Source: Agarophyton chilense (lineage: Eukaryota > Rhodophyta > Florideophyceae > Gracilariales > Gracilariaceae). Taken from it: a stretch of 64,000 nt of DNA. A program made the position numbers and the translations under genes. The notes beneath the pieces were generated by a model. That model was not told where the DNA came from, searched no databases, and was given only the letters and a program-made list of their open reading frames with translations. Positions 21,252 to 31,641 of the stretch are shown piece by piece. The stretch covers positions 310,001 to 374,000 of the forward strand of contig JARGXX010000075.1 of NCBI GenBank assembly GCA_030374765.1, written 5' to 3'. Position 1 is the first letter of the stretch; each line of letters starts with the position of its first letter.

Positions 21252-21619
21252 GGGAGGCTCCAGGACTTAGTGATTTCTCGGTGGGTCAATTTCAGTTTTG
21301 GACGGAAAATTGATCAGAATCAAAAATCTCTGTATAAAATCAATAATTTCTGAAAAACTCTGATTTTCGGACCTCATCGGGACTTCTTGGGTCCTGGGGT
21401 AGTATGGCGTGGAGATGGGTTTGACGGAGGATGGGTTAAACCGGCTAGGGCTAGGTAGACTTAGGCGCTCGCATGGGCTTCGCGTGGAACTACAATTAAT
21501 GAATGCTTTACAATAAATCCTTAGAAATGTTGTTGTTTCAAATAGTATTCTTTTTGTTTAAGCGCGAGCGGTGAGCGAGTGTAGTTCTATTAGCATACGA
21601 ACGTAGAGAGCTGGCTAGA
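21252..21619. other. Non-coding stretch after the DIRS-like element
   Basis: No gene is recognisable. It includes AATTGATCAGAATC-type short motifs and GCGAGCGGTGAGCGAG. It probably holds the 3' terminal repeat of the DIRS-like element, but I could not match it to its 5' side. Confidence 0.4.
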
Positions 21620-23006
21620 TTGTTGCAAGTAAAAAATGGTATTAAGTCGTACTGGTCAAAAATTTTAGTGCTCGGGGATGACCACTCCTATAACTGGCTT
21701 TTTTTATTTTTGAACATTTTTGCAGAGTACGCGGCGCACGCTCTAATTGATTTGCATGCTGCATTTGCTGTCACGCAGCTTTTTTCAGAACCAACACTCT
21801 ACAATCACCAGACATTTTGTTTGGTCTCAAAGGGTCCAAAGGTACCACAGAATTTAACAGTACCATATATATCCCTTAGAGCGACCCACAGTGAGCGTCA
21901 CCGTACGATTTGGCGTACCTCTCGAGTGCATAGTAACCGAAAGCAGGATGAGTCGTGATTTGATTTCACACCCTCGCCAGGGTGGCAATGAGCAGTTTCT
22001 TGACAAAGACATACTTCAGATGCCGATCGGAAAAGACATTACTGTGTCTGCATGTATTTTTCTCCTTCACTTCTTGTTTTTTCCTCGTCGTCAACTGGCT
22101 ACTATTTTTGTAGCGCATACTTAGAACTAGGATGTGCCTATGAGCGCGACTAACGAGGAGTCGATCTCCTTCGCGAGTGGGAATAGCACGCGTGGGGCCG
22201 TGGAGCGTTTGGGCAATAAAGTACTATGTGCCTTCAGTGCTATTGCTTCTTAACTGCGCATAGACATGAAAGAATGGCCTGATCTTCTCCCAAAAATTCA
22301 GAGTGCTCTGAACAGGGCATCATAGCCACATCGCCGCAACGTTCCGCCCGTCACATCTTTCACTGGATTGAAACCAACACCACTCATTGCGACCTTCCTG
22401 CGGACATCCACGGCAAAGCAAATGACTCTCGAGGAGGCAGCCGCCGAACGCTCGGTCAACTTTAAATCTCTGAAGCAAGCTGTAGTGGACCTAAACCCTC
22501 TAGCACAGTACACACTGCTGAACAACCGGGATAAATCGTGTACATGCCCCTCGAGAAGTACATTTACAATTTTTGATGTAGGTGTTTTTGTTCTGGTTGC
22601 TCGTGACAACTTTCATGCAGGCAAAAACCTTGCCTTTTGCTGGCACGGACCGGACGGAGTGGTTAGAGCGCTCTCAGACTATGCTTATCAGTTCGAAGAA
22701 CTACGGAAGAACATTGTAGAAAGCATTCACGGCACCAGGCTGAAGTTTTACATTGCCGCTTCTTTGAACACTGAAGATATTCTCCCGAATGTTGTCGCTC
22801 CAAAACACTGGCACACTCTTGGCGCATTTGCTCAAATTGGCGAAACAACGGATGGTTTGAAGGTAATCGTGCTCTGGAAAAAACTTCCAAATAATGGAGA
22901 CACTTTGGAACCAATAGAACGCATCAACGAAGACCTTCTGTTCATGGGTTTTCGCGTACTGAAGCGCGAACACTGCCCAGCACTCCTTGTGCATAAAGTC
23001 CCTTAA
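21620..23006 (+). pseudogene. Gypsy C integrase core and chromodomain
   Basis: Resumes the core at KILVLGDDHSYNWLFLFL and continues through the second catalytic region (LFSEPTLYNHQTFCLV) and LTVPYI. After frame changes, the C-terminal domain (22,368-23,006) reads FTIFDVGVFVLVARDNFHAGKN, FCWHGPDGVVRALSDYAYQFEEL and HGTRLKFYIAASLN, a GPY/F-type integrase C-terminus. It ends in a chromodomain: LGAFAQIGETTDGLKVIVLWKKLPNN, then DTLEPIERI. This marks Gypsy C as a chromovirus, where the chromodomain directs integration to chromatin. Confidence 0.8.
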
Positions 23007-24748
23007 GCACTTTGTCTCTGAAAGAGGGTAGTGTAGCGCACGCCACCCACCACAATTGAGATAGCACCCAAAGTAAACTCAACGAGTGTGGATTGAGTCC
23101 CAATCCGGGACACAGTAGACACCCTCGATCAATATTTAAGACTTCTCTAAGTTGTATAGCAGTAAACGAGAGCATCCAACCCAGGACACTTTCTGGTTGA
23201 CGCCAACCGCTGCGGAAACAGCACATCAGATCTGGAACAGACTCTCTACCGTTTTATCTACATACGTGTTCTAGGTGACGGAACTTTTTTGAGTTTAGTC
23301 CGGCAACGCCGAGTCAGAAACGGCTGAAAGTCCGTCGTTTTTTCAAGTTGTCGCTTATATTTTTGAGCATTGTGAGACTTGCGTTTATATTTGGGTATGG
23401 GGTCTACGCGACATCCCATATTTTCGAATGTCGCGCCGCAAATGATCATTTTATTCCATTACCCTTTAATATAGAACGGGATCCAATTGCTCCAAACGAG
23501 AACGTGAGTGACGGGCACACGTCGTCTCGTCACTTACAAGTTGCGATCATTTTTTCAGAGATCGCCAATATTATGTTCGGACGACTTCGATGTGGGATCT
23601 TTCCGAAAATAAGTCTGGATCCTGCGCGTGTCACAGCCGCATTCGTTCGGATCAGTTTCGATGTGATTTCCACGTGCAACAGGGTAAGGCGCCTTCCGTG
23701 ACAAAACCTTCAGAGAAAAAGGGCCCGTGTATATTTGAGGAGCTGTGGCAACACACGGGAATAGCGAAAGCAGACTGGGAAGAAAAAAAGGAGAGAAAAG
23801 AGTCGCAAGTCCCTTCTCTTGTTCTCTTTATTATGGCAGGCTCTTCCGACTGTTTAAATGTATTGCATTAGCTTTGTAATCTTTTCCGGATAGCGATATT
23901 GAGTGCTAAGAATCTAGCACTCACCGATTTCGCGAAGTTGTCCTTGATGTTTTGGTCAAGGAAACGGGAGCGAGCCTTTGTACCCCTGGCCCGTTTGGAT
24001 AGCATTTTTGTCTGTGTACGTTGAGCCGCGGGTTTTTTTTCGCGGACGTTCCATTAAATGTTAAGGACAATAGGATGTCATATATCAGAGATAGAGAAGT
24101 CGCTACAGAGCCTATGGTGTTCTCTTGTCCCCGGTTGCTTCTCGCAATTCGTGGCCGTACATATGAAGCACCCCTCTTTGCTCTTCACGAGTTATCTCAC
24201 AGAACTTTTCTAACGACAGGTCTGCAGGATTGTGTCCACGCCCTTGATTTTAGTGCGCACTATGACATTCGCAAACAAGTCGAGAGCTTCTCTCATATCG
24301 AACTAAAGATGGGATCTCTACCCTATTGACAAACTGGAGCAGCTTTCACCTCCATAGCTTTTGTGCTCCGACAATTTGGGTTGGCCTGTGGCGGTTTTTC
24401 GCAAGAAGAAGCGAACGACTTGGCAATGACTCCCCTTGGTTTATGCCTTGGTACTTTCTGCTGACCAAGCCTCACCTCAGAAGCTTGCGGGGCTGGGAAG
24501 TGCACATCAGCGCCCGGTGGTGAGCTGTCTCGAGAATCAGACTGAGCACCGCGCCGTGGAGGCGGTTGCCGACTGCTTCAACTGCAAAACATTAAGGTAT
24601 GAACGACTGTGTGAATAATCACGGGGGTGAGACTTGCTGCTTGAGAGGGTAAGACAAACTTCTTCTGAACTAACTGCAACAACTACATAGTCTCAGTCGT
24701 GAATCTCGCAGTGACGTCTGCGATAATGCTTTTTGCAATAGCCCACGC
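23007..24748. other. Intergenic or LTR remnant, no supported gene
   Basis: Possibly the 3' LTR of Gypsy C, though no termini were found. Short open frames occur at 23,348-23,701 (hydrophobic N-terminus) and 24,021-24,329 (102 codons), without recognisable domains. A GA-rich tract lies near 23,780-23,815. Confidence 0.4.
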
Positions 24749-24853
24749 GGTTTGGAGCCCCACAATTGCGATGCCCAGCATTTTAAGGGCTAATGCCGCT
24801 TGATATTCTCTCTCCGGAGACGTATATAATGGTACTAAGATCGACAACGTCAT
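24683..24853 (-). CDS. 56-residue ORF with one membrane segment
   Basis: Starts MTLSILVPLYTS and ends at TAG after 56 codons. Residues about 21-40 (LALKMLGIAIVGLQTAWAIA) could form a transmembrane helix. It lies downstream of, and in line with, the left CBM20 gene, at the arm edge, so its last 20 codons lie outside the inverted repeat. The mirror copy near 29,074 has AAG in place of the ATG and a different C-terminus. It may be an exon or chance. Confidence 0.2.
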   Translation of the reverse strand: MTLSILVPLYTSPEREYQAALALKMLGIAIVGLQTAWAIAKSIIADVTARFTTETM

Positions 24854-25611
24854 GACTCCTTATGACGAAATGAACGAATTGCACTGTCTGACGGGAACAA
24901 ACACATGACATTCGAGGACCACCGCTGCAATCGGCTACTGCTCCAGCTCCAGCTACTGTCTTGTGACGAACCTCGAATTCTCATGATTTCCTGCAATAGG
25001 AATCGATGTGAAACTAACAAGAAACATCCTAAATACATACAAAAGTATGTCAGACCCGGTCTCGTTTTCTGAGAGATCGACTTTTTGTTTCGCCATGCCG
25101 TGCGAGAGAAGGGCAACTAGTACCATGGCCAGACCAGGATTGCTTTTGTCTCTGACTCCACAGCATGTGTGTTTGCGCTTGCGAGGCCGTAGATTCACGT
25201 GTTTGCAATGAGCATCTGGTGAGTACACCCGACTCTATCTTAGGCGTACGCATGATTTGCAGTGAGCGGGCTGTGGCCGTTTTTGTCATATGGATGGTTG
25301 GCCGCATTTGTGCGGAAGAGGTTTATGCGGAATCGATATTCGTTGCCGAGAAGACGAAAACCCCCTTCAATCTAGATGCGGCAATTCTCGAGACGCTGTA
25401 ACAATTCCCTCAAAAGGGGAGCTGTGCTTTCTTTTCCATGAGTCAAGTAGAAAACGAGTCGGCAATTGCACGAATTCCGATCGATTACAAGCATACCTCG
25501 GTCTCGACTCTGTGGAAGCTCCAGCAAGGATACGCAAAACGCAAAACGCAAATGCGCCAGCTCGGAACAGCCAGTAGATGTCGCGAGGACAGTGTCAAGG
25601 AATTCTTCAAT

Positions 25612-26400
25612 TTACAAACGTCTCCAATGCTCTTCTATTTGAATAAAGTTTCTATCCTCTGTCGCCAACATCCTGTTCTGCCCACACTCCCATACGACTG
25701 CTCCGTCACTTCCCTCCACAACGTACTTATATTCTATATCTTCAGCCCGCTTCGTAAACACTACAACTACCCAGTGTCCTCCTATCTTTTCCATTCGCAC
25801 ACCTCGCTTCACGTCCCACTGCCCCAGTGCCTCGCAGTTTCCAACTATCTTCGCGGAACCCCGAAGGGCCATACGCATTACATGCGGAGGCATCCCATCT
25901 CCGACCAGGTCAAACCGGATCATCGATCTTTTTGACGTCGACTCAGAGGGCCAACTACAAGGCAGGGAGGGGGGTGGGGTGCAGGTATCACCATACCGCC
26001 CGTGGCGCTTCCGTGGCATTTGCGACCCATTTTCCTTGCACTCTTCCCTTTCTGGTGTTCTTGCCCGTTCCAAGTTTGACGCCGGTGATCTGTCCTCTCC
26101 CGTCGACGAAGAGCTGGAGAACATGGACCCGTCAGCGCTTTTTACAATAGGCTTCTGATCAAACAGCCCAGAACACGACAACGTATCTGATTCGACTCCA
26201 ATGAAGCCTCTCTTCTCCCCGAGAGCAACTGATTGCACTCGGTTTTGGGAGACGGTGCCAGAAAATGAGCTAGAGAGCGCATTGGTTCCACAGCCGGCTG
26301 GAAGATCGGTGTTGGTGGTGCAAGGACGGGCATGAAAAGCCTGACCGGAAGCGAAAGAACGGAAGAACCGCAAAACTCCTTCAAATAGCAGACTTTTCAT
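25612..26400 (-). CDS. CBM20 starch-binding domain protein, left copy
   Basis: 262 residues, one exon. Residues 1-158 are a Ser-rich, low-complexity N-terminal region with no recognised domain and no clear signal peptide. Residues about 160-258 form a CBM20 module: IRFDLVGDG, KIVGNCEALGQWDVKRGV with the carbohydrate-stacking Trp195, Trp210 in GGHWVVVV, EYKYVV at 223-228, and VVWECGQNR with Trp237 and the Asn242-Arg243 pair. CBM20 binds starch or glycogen. With no enzyme domain, it may be a regulator or scaffold on storage-glucan granules (inference). The protein is identical to the right copy; one synonymous base difference was seen (25774 against 28151). Start chosen 142 bp downstream of a TATA box. 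Confidence 0.85.
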   Translation of the reverse strand: MKSLLFEGVLRFFRSFASGQAFHARPCTTNTDLPAGCGTNALSSSFSGTVSQNRVQSVALGEKRGFIGVESDTLSCSGLFDQKPIVKSADGSMFSSSSSTGEDRSPASNLERARTPEREECKENGSQMPRKRHGRYGDTCTPPPSLPCSWPSESTSKRSMIRFDLVGDGMPPHVMRMALRGSAKIVGNCEALGQWDVKRGVRMEKIGGHWVVVVFTKRAEDIEYKYVVEGSDGAVVWECGQNRMLATEDRNFIQIEEHWRRL

Positions 26401-26541
26401 GGCAAAGGAGAATGTCCGGGGAGACGGGGGGGTTGAATCAATCGATGGCTTACTGTTGCGACGAGAGCAGCGTGTTGGTATCCGTTTGAAAGATGGCGGG
26501 GTGGGTAGCGGTAGAGGTCGAGGACTCGGCAGAGGGGATTT

Positions 26542-26549
26542 CTTTTATA
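26542..26549 (-). promoter_or_regulatory. TATA box of left CBM20 gene
   Basis: TATAAAAG on the minus strand, with its 3' edge 141 bp before the ATG at 26,400. Exact mirror of 27376-27383. Confidence 0.7.
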
Positions 26550-26780
26550 CATGGTAGAGAATGGTGCGAAACGTAGCCGTGATACATTTCGGTCCAATTC
26601 GTTGGTAATAATCAGCAGGAAGATAATCATATCTGACAATACGACTCCCCTTCAGAGGTTTTCTTGACAAATGCTCGCGCGAAAAGATATTCCTCTCCCA
26701 TTCCAGTAAAAAAATGTGCACCAAAAATTACGAATGCCAGCGCTAGCGACAAAAAGAGGCACGAACAGTAGTTTTGTACG

Positions 26781-27144
26781 ACAAATCGATAAGGAGTATC
26801 AGTTTTCTGGATCTACTGCTTTCGAAGATAGATTCGAAAATCTACATGGAGAATCGGGTCTTGAACAGAGAAAGAAAATCAAATCAAATATGAGTGTTAG
26901 CATTATTAAATCTAGAAAACGTATAGGATCCGTCCCACTAACGGTTGAATCACATGTAACATTTTCGCCCGTGTTACTCTTCGCTTCTATAACGCACATT
27001 TGCTCGTAGGTTTTCTCTTCAATTATACCTCTATGTGCCGGGTCTTTGATTATCTAAAGAAATCAAGAGAAGAAGAACTCTACCTCGTAATTATCTTTTT
27101 GCATTCCGCACCCATGACGTTTTGAATAAATGTCAATTATTTTT
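26781..27144. other. 364-bp unique spacer of the inverted repeat
   Basis: Not self-complementary and not repeated elsewhere in the window. AT-rich, no recognised gene. It lies between the two divergent promoters and would be the loop of a cruciform or hairpin. Confidence 0.85.
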
Positions 27145-27375
27145 CGTACAAAACTACTGTTTGTGCCTCTCTCTGTCGCTAGCGCTTGCATTCGTAATTT
27201 TTGGTGCACATTTTTTTACTGGAATGGGAGAGGAATATCTTTTCGCGCGAGCATTTGTCAAGAAAACCTCTGAAGGGGAGTCGTATTGTCAGATATGATT
27301 ATCTTCCTGCTGATTATTACCAACGAATTGGACCGAAATGTATCACGGCTACGTTTCGCACCATTCTCTACCATG

Positions 27376-27383
27376 TATAAAAG
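27376..27383 (+). promoter_or_regulatory. TATA box of right CBM20 gene
   Basis: TATAAAAG, 141 bp before the ATG at 27,525. Initiation about 30 bp downstream would leave a leader of roughly 110-120 nt that is C-rich just before the ATG. Confidence 0.7.
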
Positions 27384-27524
27384 AAATCCCCTCTGCCGAG
27401 TCCTCGACCTCTACCGCTACCCACCCCGCCATCTTTCAAACGGATACCAACACGCTGCTCTCGTCGCAACAGTAAGCCATCGATTGATTCAACCCCCCCG
27501 TCTCCCCGGACATTCTCCTTTGCC

Positions 27525-28313
27525 ATGAAAAGTCTGCTATTTGAAGGAGTTTTGCGGTTCTTCCGTTCTTTCGCTTCCGGTCAGGCTTTTCATGCCCGTC
27601 CTTGCACCACCAACACCGATCTTCCAGCCGGCTGTGGAACCAATGCGCTCTCTAGCTCATTTTCTGGCACCGTCTCCCAAAACCGAGTGCAATCAGTTGC
27701 TCTCGGGGAGAAGAGAGGCTTCATTGGAGTCGAATCAGATACGTTGTCGTGTTCTGGGCTGTTTGATCAGAAGCCTATTGTAAAAAGCGCTGACGGGTCC
27801 ATGTTCTCCAGCTCTTCGTCGACGGGAGAGGACAGATCACCGGCGTCAAACTTGGAACGGGCAAGAACACCAGAAAGGGAAGAGTGCAAGGAAAATGGGT
27901 CGCAAATGCCACGGAAGCGCCACGGGCGGTATGGTGATACCTGCACCCCACCCCCCTCCCTGCCTTGTAGTTGGCCCTCTGAGTCGACGTCAAAAAGATC
28001 GATGATCCGGTTTGACCTGGTCGGAGATGGGATGCCTCCGCATGTAATGCGTATGGCCCTTCGGGGTTCCGCGAAGATAGTTGGAAACTGCGAGGCACTG
28101 GGGCAGTGGGACGTGAAGCGAGGTGTGCGAATGGAAAAGATAGGAGGACATTGGGTAGTTGTAGTGTTTACGAAGCGGGCTGAAGATATAGAATATAAGT
28201 ACGTTGTGGAGGGAAGTGACGGAGCAGTCGTATGGGAGTGTGGGCAGAACAGGATGTTGGCGACAGAGGATAGAAACTTTATTCAAATAGAAGAGCATTG
28301 GAGACGTTTGTAA
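27525..28313 (+). CDS. CBM20 starch-binding domain protein, right copy
   Basis: Same 262-residue product as the left copy, transcribed in the opposite direction away from the shared spacer. Domain layout: disordered Ser-rich N-terminal 158 residues, then CBM20 at about 160-258 with Trp195, Trp210 and Trp237 and the WECGQNR block. The short C-terminal tail is EEHWRRL. An open, identical frame in both arms, against visible divergence in the flanks, points to recent gene conversion, selection, or both. No AATAAA was seen just after the stop. The N-terminal 158 residues could be a targeting or regulatory region; nothing in them identifies a partner. Confidence 0.85.
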   Translation: MKSLLFEGVLRFFRSFASGQAFHARPCTTNTDLPAGCGTNALSSSFSGTVSQNRVQSVALGEKRGFIGVESDTLSCSGLFDQKPIVKSADGSMFSSSSSTGEDRSPASNLERARTPEREECKENGSQMPRKRHGRYGDTCTPPPSLPCSWPSESTSKRSMIRFDLVGDGMPPHVMRMALRGSAKIVGNCEALGQWDVKRGVRMEKIGGHWVVVVFTKRAEDIEYKYVVEGSDGAVVWECGQNRMLATEDRNFIQIEEHWRRL

Positions 28314-29176
28314 ATTGAAGAATTCCTTGACACTGTCCTCGCGACATCTACTGGCTGTTCCGAGCTGGCGCATTTGCGTTTTGCGTTTTGCGTATCCTTG
28401 CTGGAGCTTCCACAGAGTCGAGACCGAGGTATGCTTGTAATCGATCGGAATTCGTGCAATTGCCGACTCGTTTTCTACTTGACTCATGGAAAAGAAAGCA
28501 CAGCTCCCCTTTTGAGGGAATTGTTACAGCGTCTCGAGAATGCCCGCATCTAGATTGAAGGGGCGTTTCGTCTTCTCGGCAACGAATAACGATTCCGCAT
28601 AAACCTCTTCCGCACAAATGCGGCCAACCATCCATATGACAAAAACGGCCACAGCCCGCTCACTGCAAATCATGCGTACGCCTAAGATAGAGTCGGGCGT
28701 ACTCACCAGATGCTCATTGCAAACACGTGAATCTATGGCCTCGCAAGCGCAAACACACATGCTGTGGAGTCAGAGACAAAAGCAATCCTGGTCTGGCCAT
28801 GGTACTAGTTGCCCTTCTCTCGCACGGCATGGCGAAACAAAAAGTCGATCTCTCAGAAAACGAGACCGGGTCTGACATACTTTTGTATGTATTTAGGATG
28901 TTTCTTGTTAGTTTCACATCGATTCCTATTGCAGGAAATCATGAGAATTCGAGGTTCGTCACAAGACAGTAGCACTAGCAGGAGCAGTAGCAGATGGCAA
29001 CGGTGGTCCTCGAATGTCATGTGTTTGTTCCCGTCAGACAGTGCAATTCGTTCATTTCGTCATAAGGCGTCAAGACGTTGTCGATCTTAGTACCATTATA
29101 TACGTCTGCGGAGAGAGAATACCAAGCGGCAATAGCCCTTAAAATGCTGGGCATCGCAATTGTGGGGCTCCAAACC

Positions 29177-30576
29177 TCGTGCGCATGCTCGCTTGGAGTA
29201 CGCTCTCGGGAACGAGGCAGCATGGCAGATTGCGAATACTCTATGCAACATCCGAGATGTACCAAGTGGCATTAATGTATTAGAGTACTGGTTGAGTCGC
29301 AGGGTCTCCCGGAGGACATTGAGCAGTCTTGAGAACCATTAGAAAACACATGTAAAGTCTTTTCTGGCCTCCTTGAAGAGTGATGGCTCACATCTGGTAC
29401 TCGTTGACTCAAGACCAAAGCTCAAAAGTTGTGTTATCCTAAAGAAATAAATTAAGAGCTGTTTCTGAGACCACTGTCACCCAACAGACCGCCGTACTTT
29501 AGTTTCCAACGTCAAATGTCGCTGCGCCGTGGGGACAGTGCCAGTGCTTTTAATTGAAACTCTAGAGCTAGGTTAACACCACAAAGTGAGAGGCGATGAG
29601 GAGAAAAAAGGTGGGGTGTCATTAATCTAAATCTCTAAGGACTCATCATCGATCCATTGGTCGGTTACTTTTCCCGGAAGCGAAGCGCTGGCCGTCAAGA
29701 CTTGCATATATGCATACTGTTCATTACATTTTGCGAGGAGCAAAATAGGAAGCTTGCAGTGTTCTTTGTTTCAGAAATTGTTGTCGTTCTCCCGGTTTAC
29801 ACAAAGTGCTCCATGACTTGCGCTTTTGGTCGGTGTACGCGATCCATATCCGTAATAATAGATTTGGACAATTATGGCTATATGGATATCAAAATGTGAT
29901 CCCCGGGAGAAACGACCAACACGAGGCCGGAAATGCTCAGCCATTTTCATCATGGAATAACAGAAAAAGCACTATTTGCGTTTCTGGCTCAGCCTCCGGA
30001 AGTGCAATGCATTATAACCATGACCACATCACAGGTATCGACAAATAAAGCGAACTGAAAATGAGAACATATATGGAACTCTGATTCTATCTTGAAATCG
30101 ATGAAACTAGGGAGAACAAAAGGGCAGTAACATCTCACCCTCAAACCTTACCGTGTTAACGCCTGAGAAAGAGTATGAGGACTGTAATGAGTTTGACAAT
30201 CAGTATACCGATTGAGAAAGCACTTCTAGTTTGATGCATTAGGCGACACATTTTGTTTATCTTGGACGGTAGTTACACCGAAACTTTTCAAACCGAAAGA
30301 GTTTAAAGTGTGGCGCAAAAAAGCTCGACATACATATATAGTCCTCATGCCCAGGGACGACCCAACCTACATCTTTGCCTCTTCTGAAAGAAATGTTGAT
30401 TGAATGCCAATAGCATGGAAATCTCCTGTGTTTGATACCTCCGAACCGGAAAAGACCGTCTGCTTTGCTTTCAGTCTAAAAAAAAAGGTGGCGTTCCTGT
30501 CTGGCATGTGCTGCCTCTCATTTCCGAAAGGCACTTCAGACGAAATTGTAGCAAGCGCAGTGTTGCAGGTGATTGG
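29177..30576. other. Intergenic, no supported gene
   Basis: Mixed composition, no transposon domains. An 80-codon open frame at 29,657-29,899 has no recognisable features. Scattered stops in all frames. Confidence 0.5.
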
Positions 30577-30864
30577 ATGATCGAAGATGGATATCGTACA
30601 TCACGCGCTATTCGGAACTCTCTAAACAAAGAAAAGTACCTGATACACACACCATCAGTTCTATGTTTCGATGCGCACATAACCGCTATCAAAAGAGCAG
30701 AGCAAAGGTACGATTTCTTTGCGGGCATGATTGAGACTGAGATTGAAAATAGCGGAGAAAAGAGAGGATTGAAGATCTCTTTCGAGAATTTAGATGGTTT
30801 CATTCAACATGAAAACTTAACACAAGCAAGCAGAGTGGTAGTTGAAGGTCTAAACTTGAAGTAA
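30577..30864 (+). CDS. Hypothetical 95-residue ORF
   Basis: From MIEDGYRTSRAIRNSL to the stop, with balanced soluble-protein composition (charged, few low-complexity runs) and no recognised domain. The same frame stays open upstream to about 30,448 without an ATG, and TTTGCTTTCAG near 30,465 would serve as a splice acceptor, so it could be a terminal exon. The frame is open on both sides of that site. Function unknown. Confidence 0.35.
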   Translation: MIEDGYRTSRAIRNSLNKEKYLIHTPSVLCFDAHITAIKRAEQRYDFFAGMIETEIENSGEKRGLKISFENLDGFIQHENLTQASRVVVEGLNLK

Positions 30865-31461
30865 ACCGAAAGAGCCAGCCCGGGCGATGCAATCTAATCG
30901 CATTGCGGGGCTGAAAGCAGGTTTTGCAGCACTCGGTATCTGCAAGGAAGCTCTTCAAAGTCTGCAATCGCCGAACCATCACCCTCCTCATGCCCATAGC
31001 CCTTGCTTGAGAAAAAACCCCAATAAACAAGCGAGCTGCGAAGGCGAAGAGCGATGCATTGCGAAGATTGCATGTGAGCGAAAGTCCAACGCAACTTGGG
31101 AGAGCCCTGTGGATATCATACTGTAGATGAGTGGGGGAGAAACGATGACGTAGCTCGGAGTTGCCCAAGACAAAACGCGAAGAACTATTGGTTGCACGAA
31201 ACGGGGCCAAATGGATTTGTCGAAAACAAATTGATGACAGACACTTCGGTTGGCAATAATTCAAATTCACGTCACCTTTTCTTTGCGTCGCCACGTCAGC
31301 AGCTGACCATGCATTCCGTTTCAGTTAGCTTAAAAAGACGTTGAGCTCACGCAATGTCCTATCAGTGACCGCTGAGCCATCCGCTCCCCTCCGTCTCGTC
31401 TGCATTTCATCAATTTACGAAAGTAACACAAACAGATTCGCACCGCAACAAATCTGCACAC

Positions 31462-31641
31462 ATGGGGAGCTGTTTGAGTAAAGGAGCCAGTGCGTACGTC
31501 CAACACAAGACTAATAAAAAGCCGAAAAAGCCGAAGCTATTCTCAGGATTGAGCAGCCTGTTTGAGGATTTTGGAGGAGAAGAGGAAGAAGGAGGGTGGG
31601 GTGGCTTCGACTTTGGCTTCGATTTTGATGGCGGTGAATGA
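31462..31641 (+). CDS. Small protein with dual-acylation N-terminus and acidic aromatic tail
   Basis: 59 residues. It opens MGSCLSK: Gly2 fits the N-myristoylation consensus (G-x-x-x-S/T/C, with Ser6 in this numbering) and Cys4 the neighbouring palmitoylation site. A polybasic patch follows at about 16-25 (KTNKKPKKPK), which together would hold the protein on the plasma membrane. The C-terminal half is acidic and Gly/Phe/Trp-rich (GGEEEEGGWGGFDFGFDFDGG), with a repeated FDFG pattern. There is no transposon context and no homologue I recognise. An A/T-rich element, TTAAAAAG, lies about 125 bp upstream, similar to the TATA spacing of the CBM20 genes. Short length keeps confidence moderate. Confidence 0.5.
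   Translation: MGSCLSKGASAYVQHKTNKKPKKPKLFSGLSSLFEDFGGEEEEGGWGGFDFGFDFDGGE

Larger units (their letters stand above)
24749..26780. repeat. Left arm of 2,032-bp inverted repeat
   Basis: Mirror image of 27145-29176; paired positions sum to 53,925. Identity is very high through the CBM20 gene and its promoter and drops slightly at both ends of the arm. Homology stops sharply at 24,748 and 26,781. Confidence 0.95.
27145..29176. repeat. Right arm of 2,032-bp inverted repeat
   Basis: Mirror of 24749-26780. Differences visible by eye cluster at the outer part (for example around 28,560-28,735 and 28,970-29,090) and at the inner edge (27,150-27,200). Homology ends at 29,176. Confidence 0.95.

Noticed and set aside
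24021-24329. 102-codon plus-strand frame as a host gene
   Set aside because: No recognised domain, promoter or conservation; sits next to decayed Gypsy C.
28885-28934. Possible 50-nt intron (GTATGT...TTGCAG) downstream of the CBM20 gene, mirrored in the left arm
   Set aside because: Splicing gives a stop at or within a few codons of the junction in every phase tried, so no extended protein results.
24749-29176. The palindrome as an assembly artefact
   Set aside because: Arms differ at scattered sites, the spacer is unique, and both outer flanks are different, which an artefactual fold-back would not produce. Long reads would still be decisive.
30800-31294. 164-codon minus-strand open frame
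   Set aside because: No recognisable domain, and unusual composition; overlaps other chance frames.
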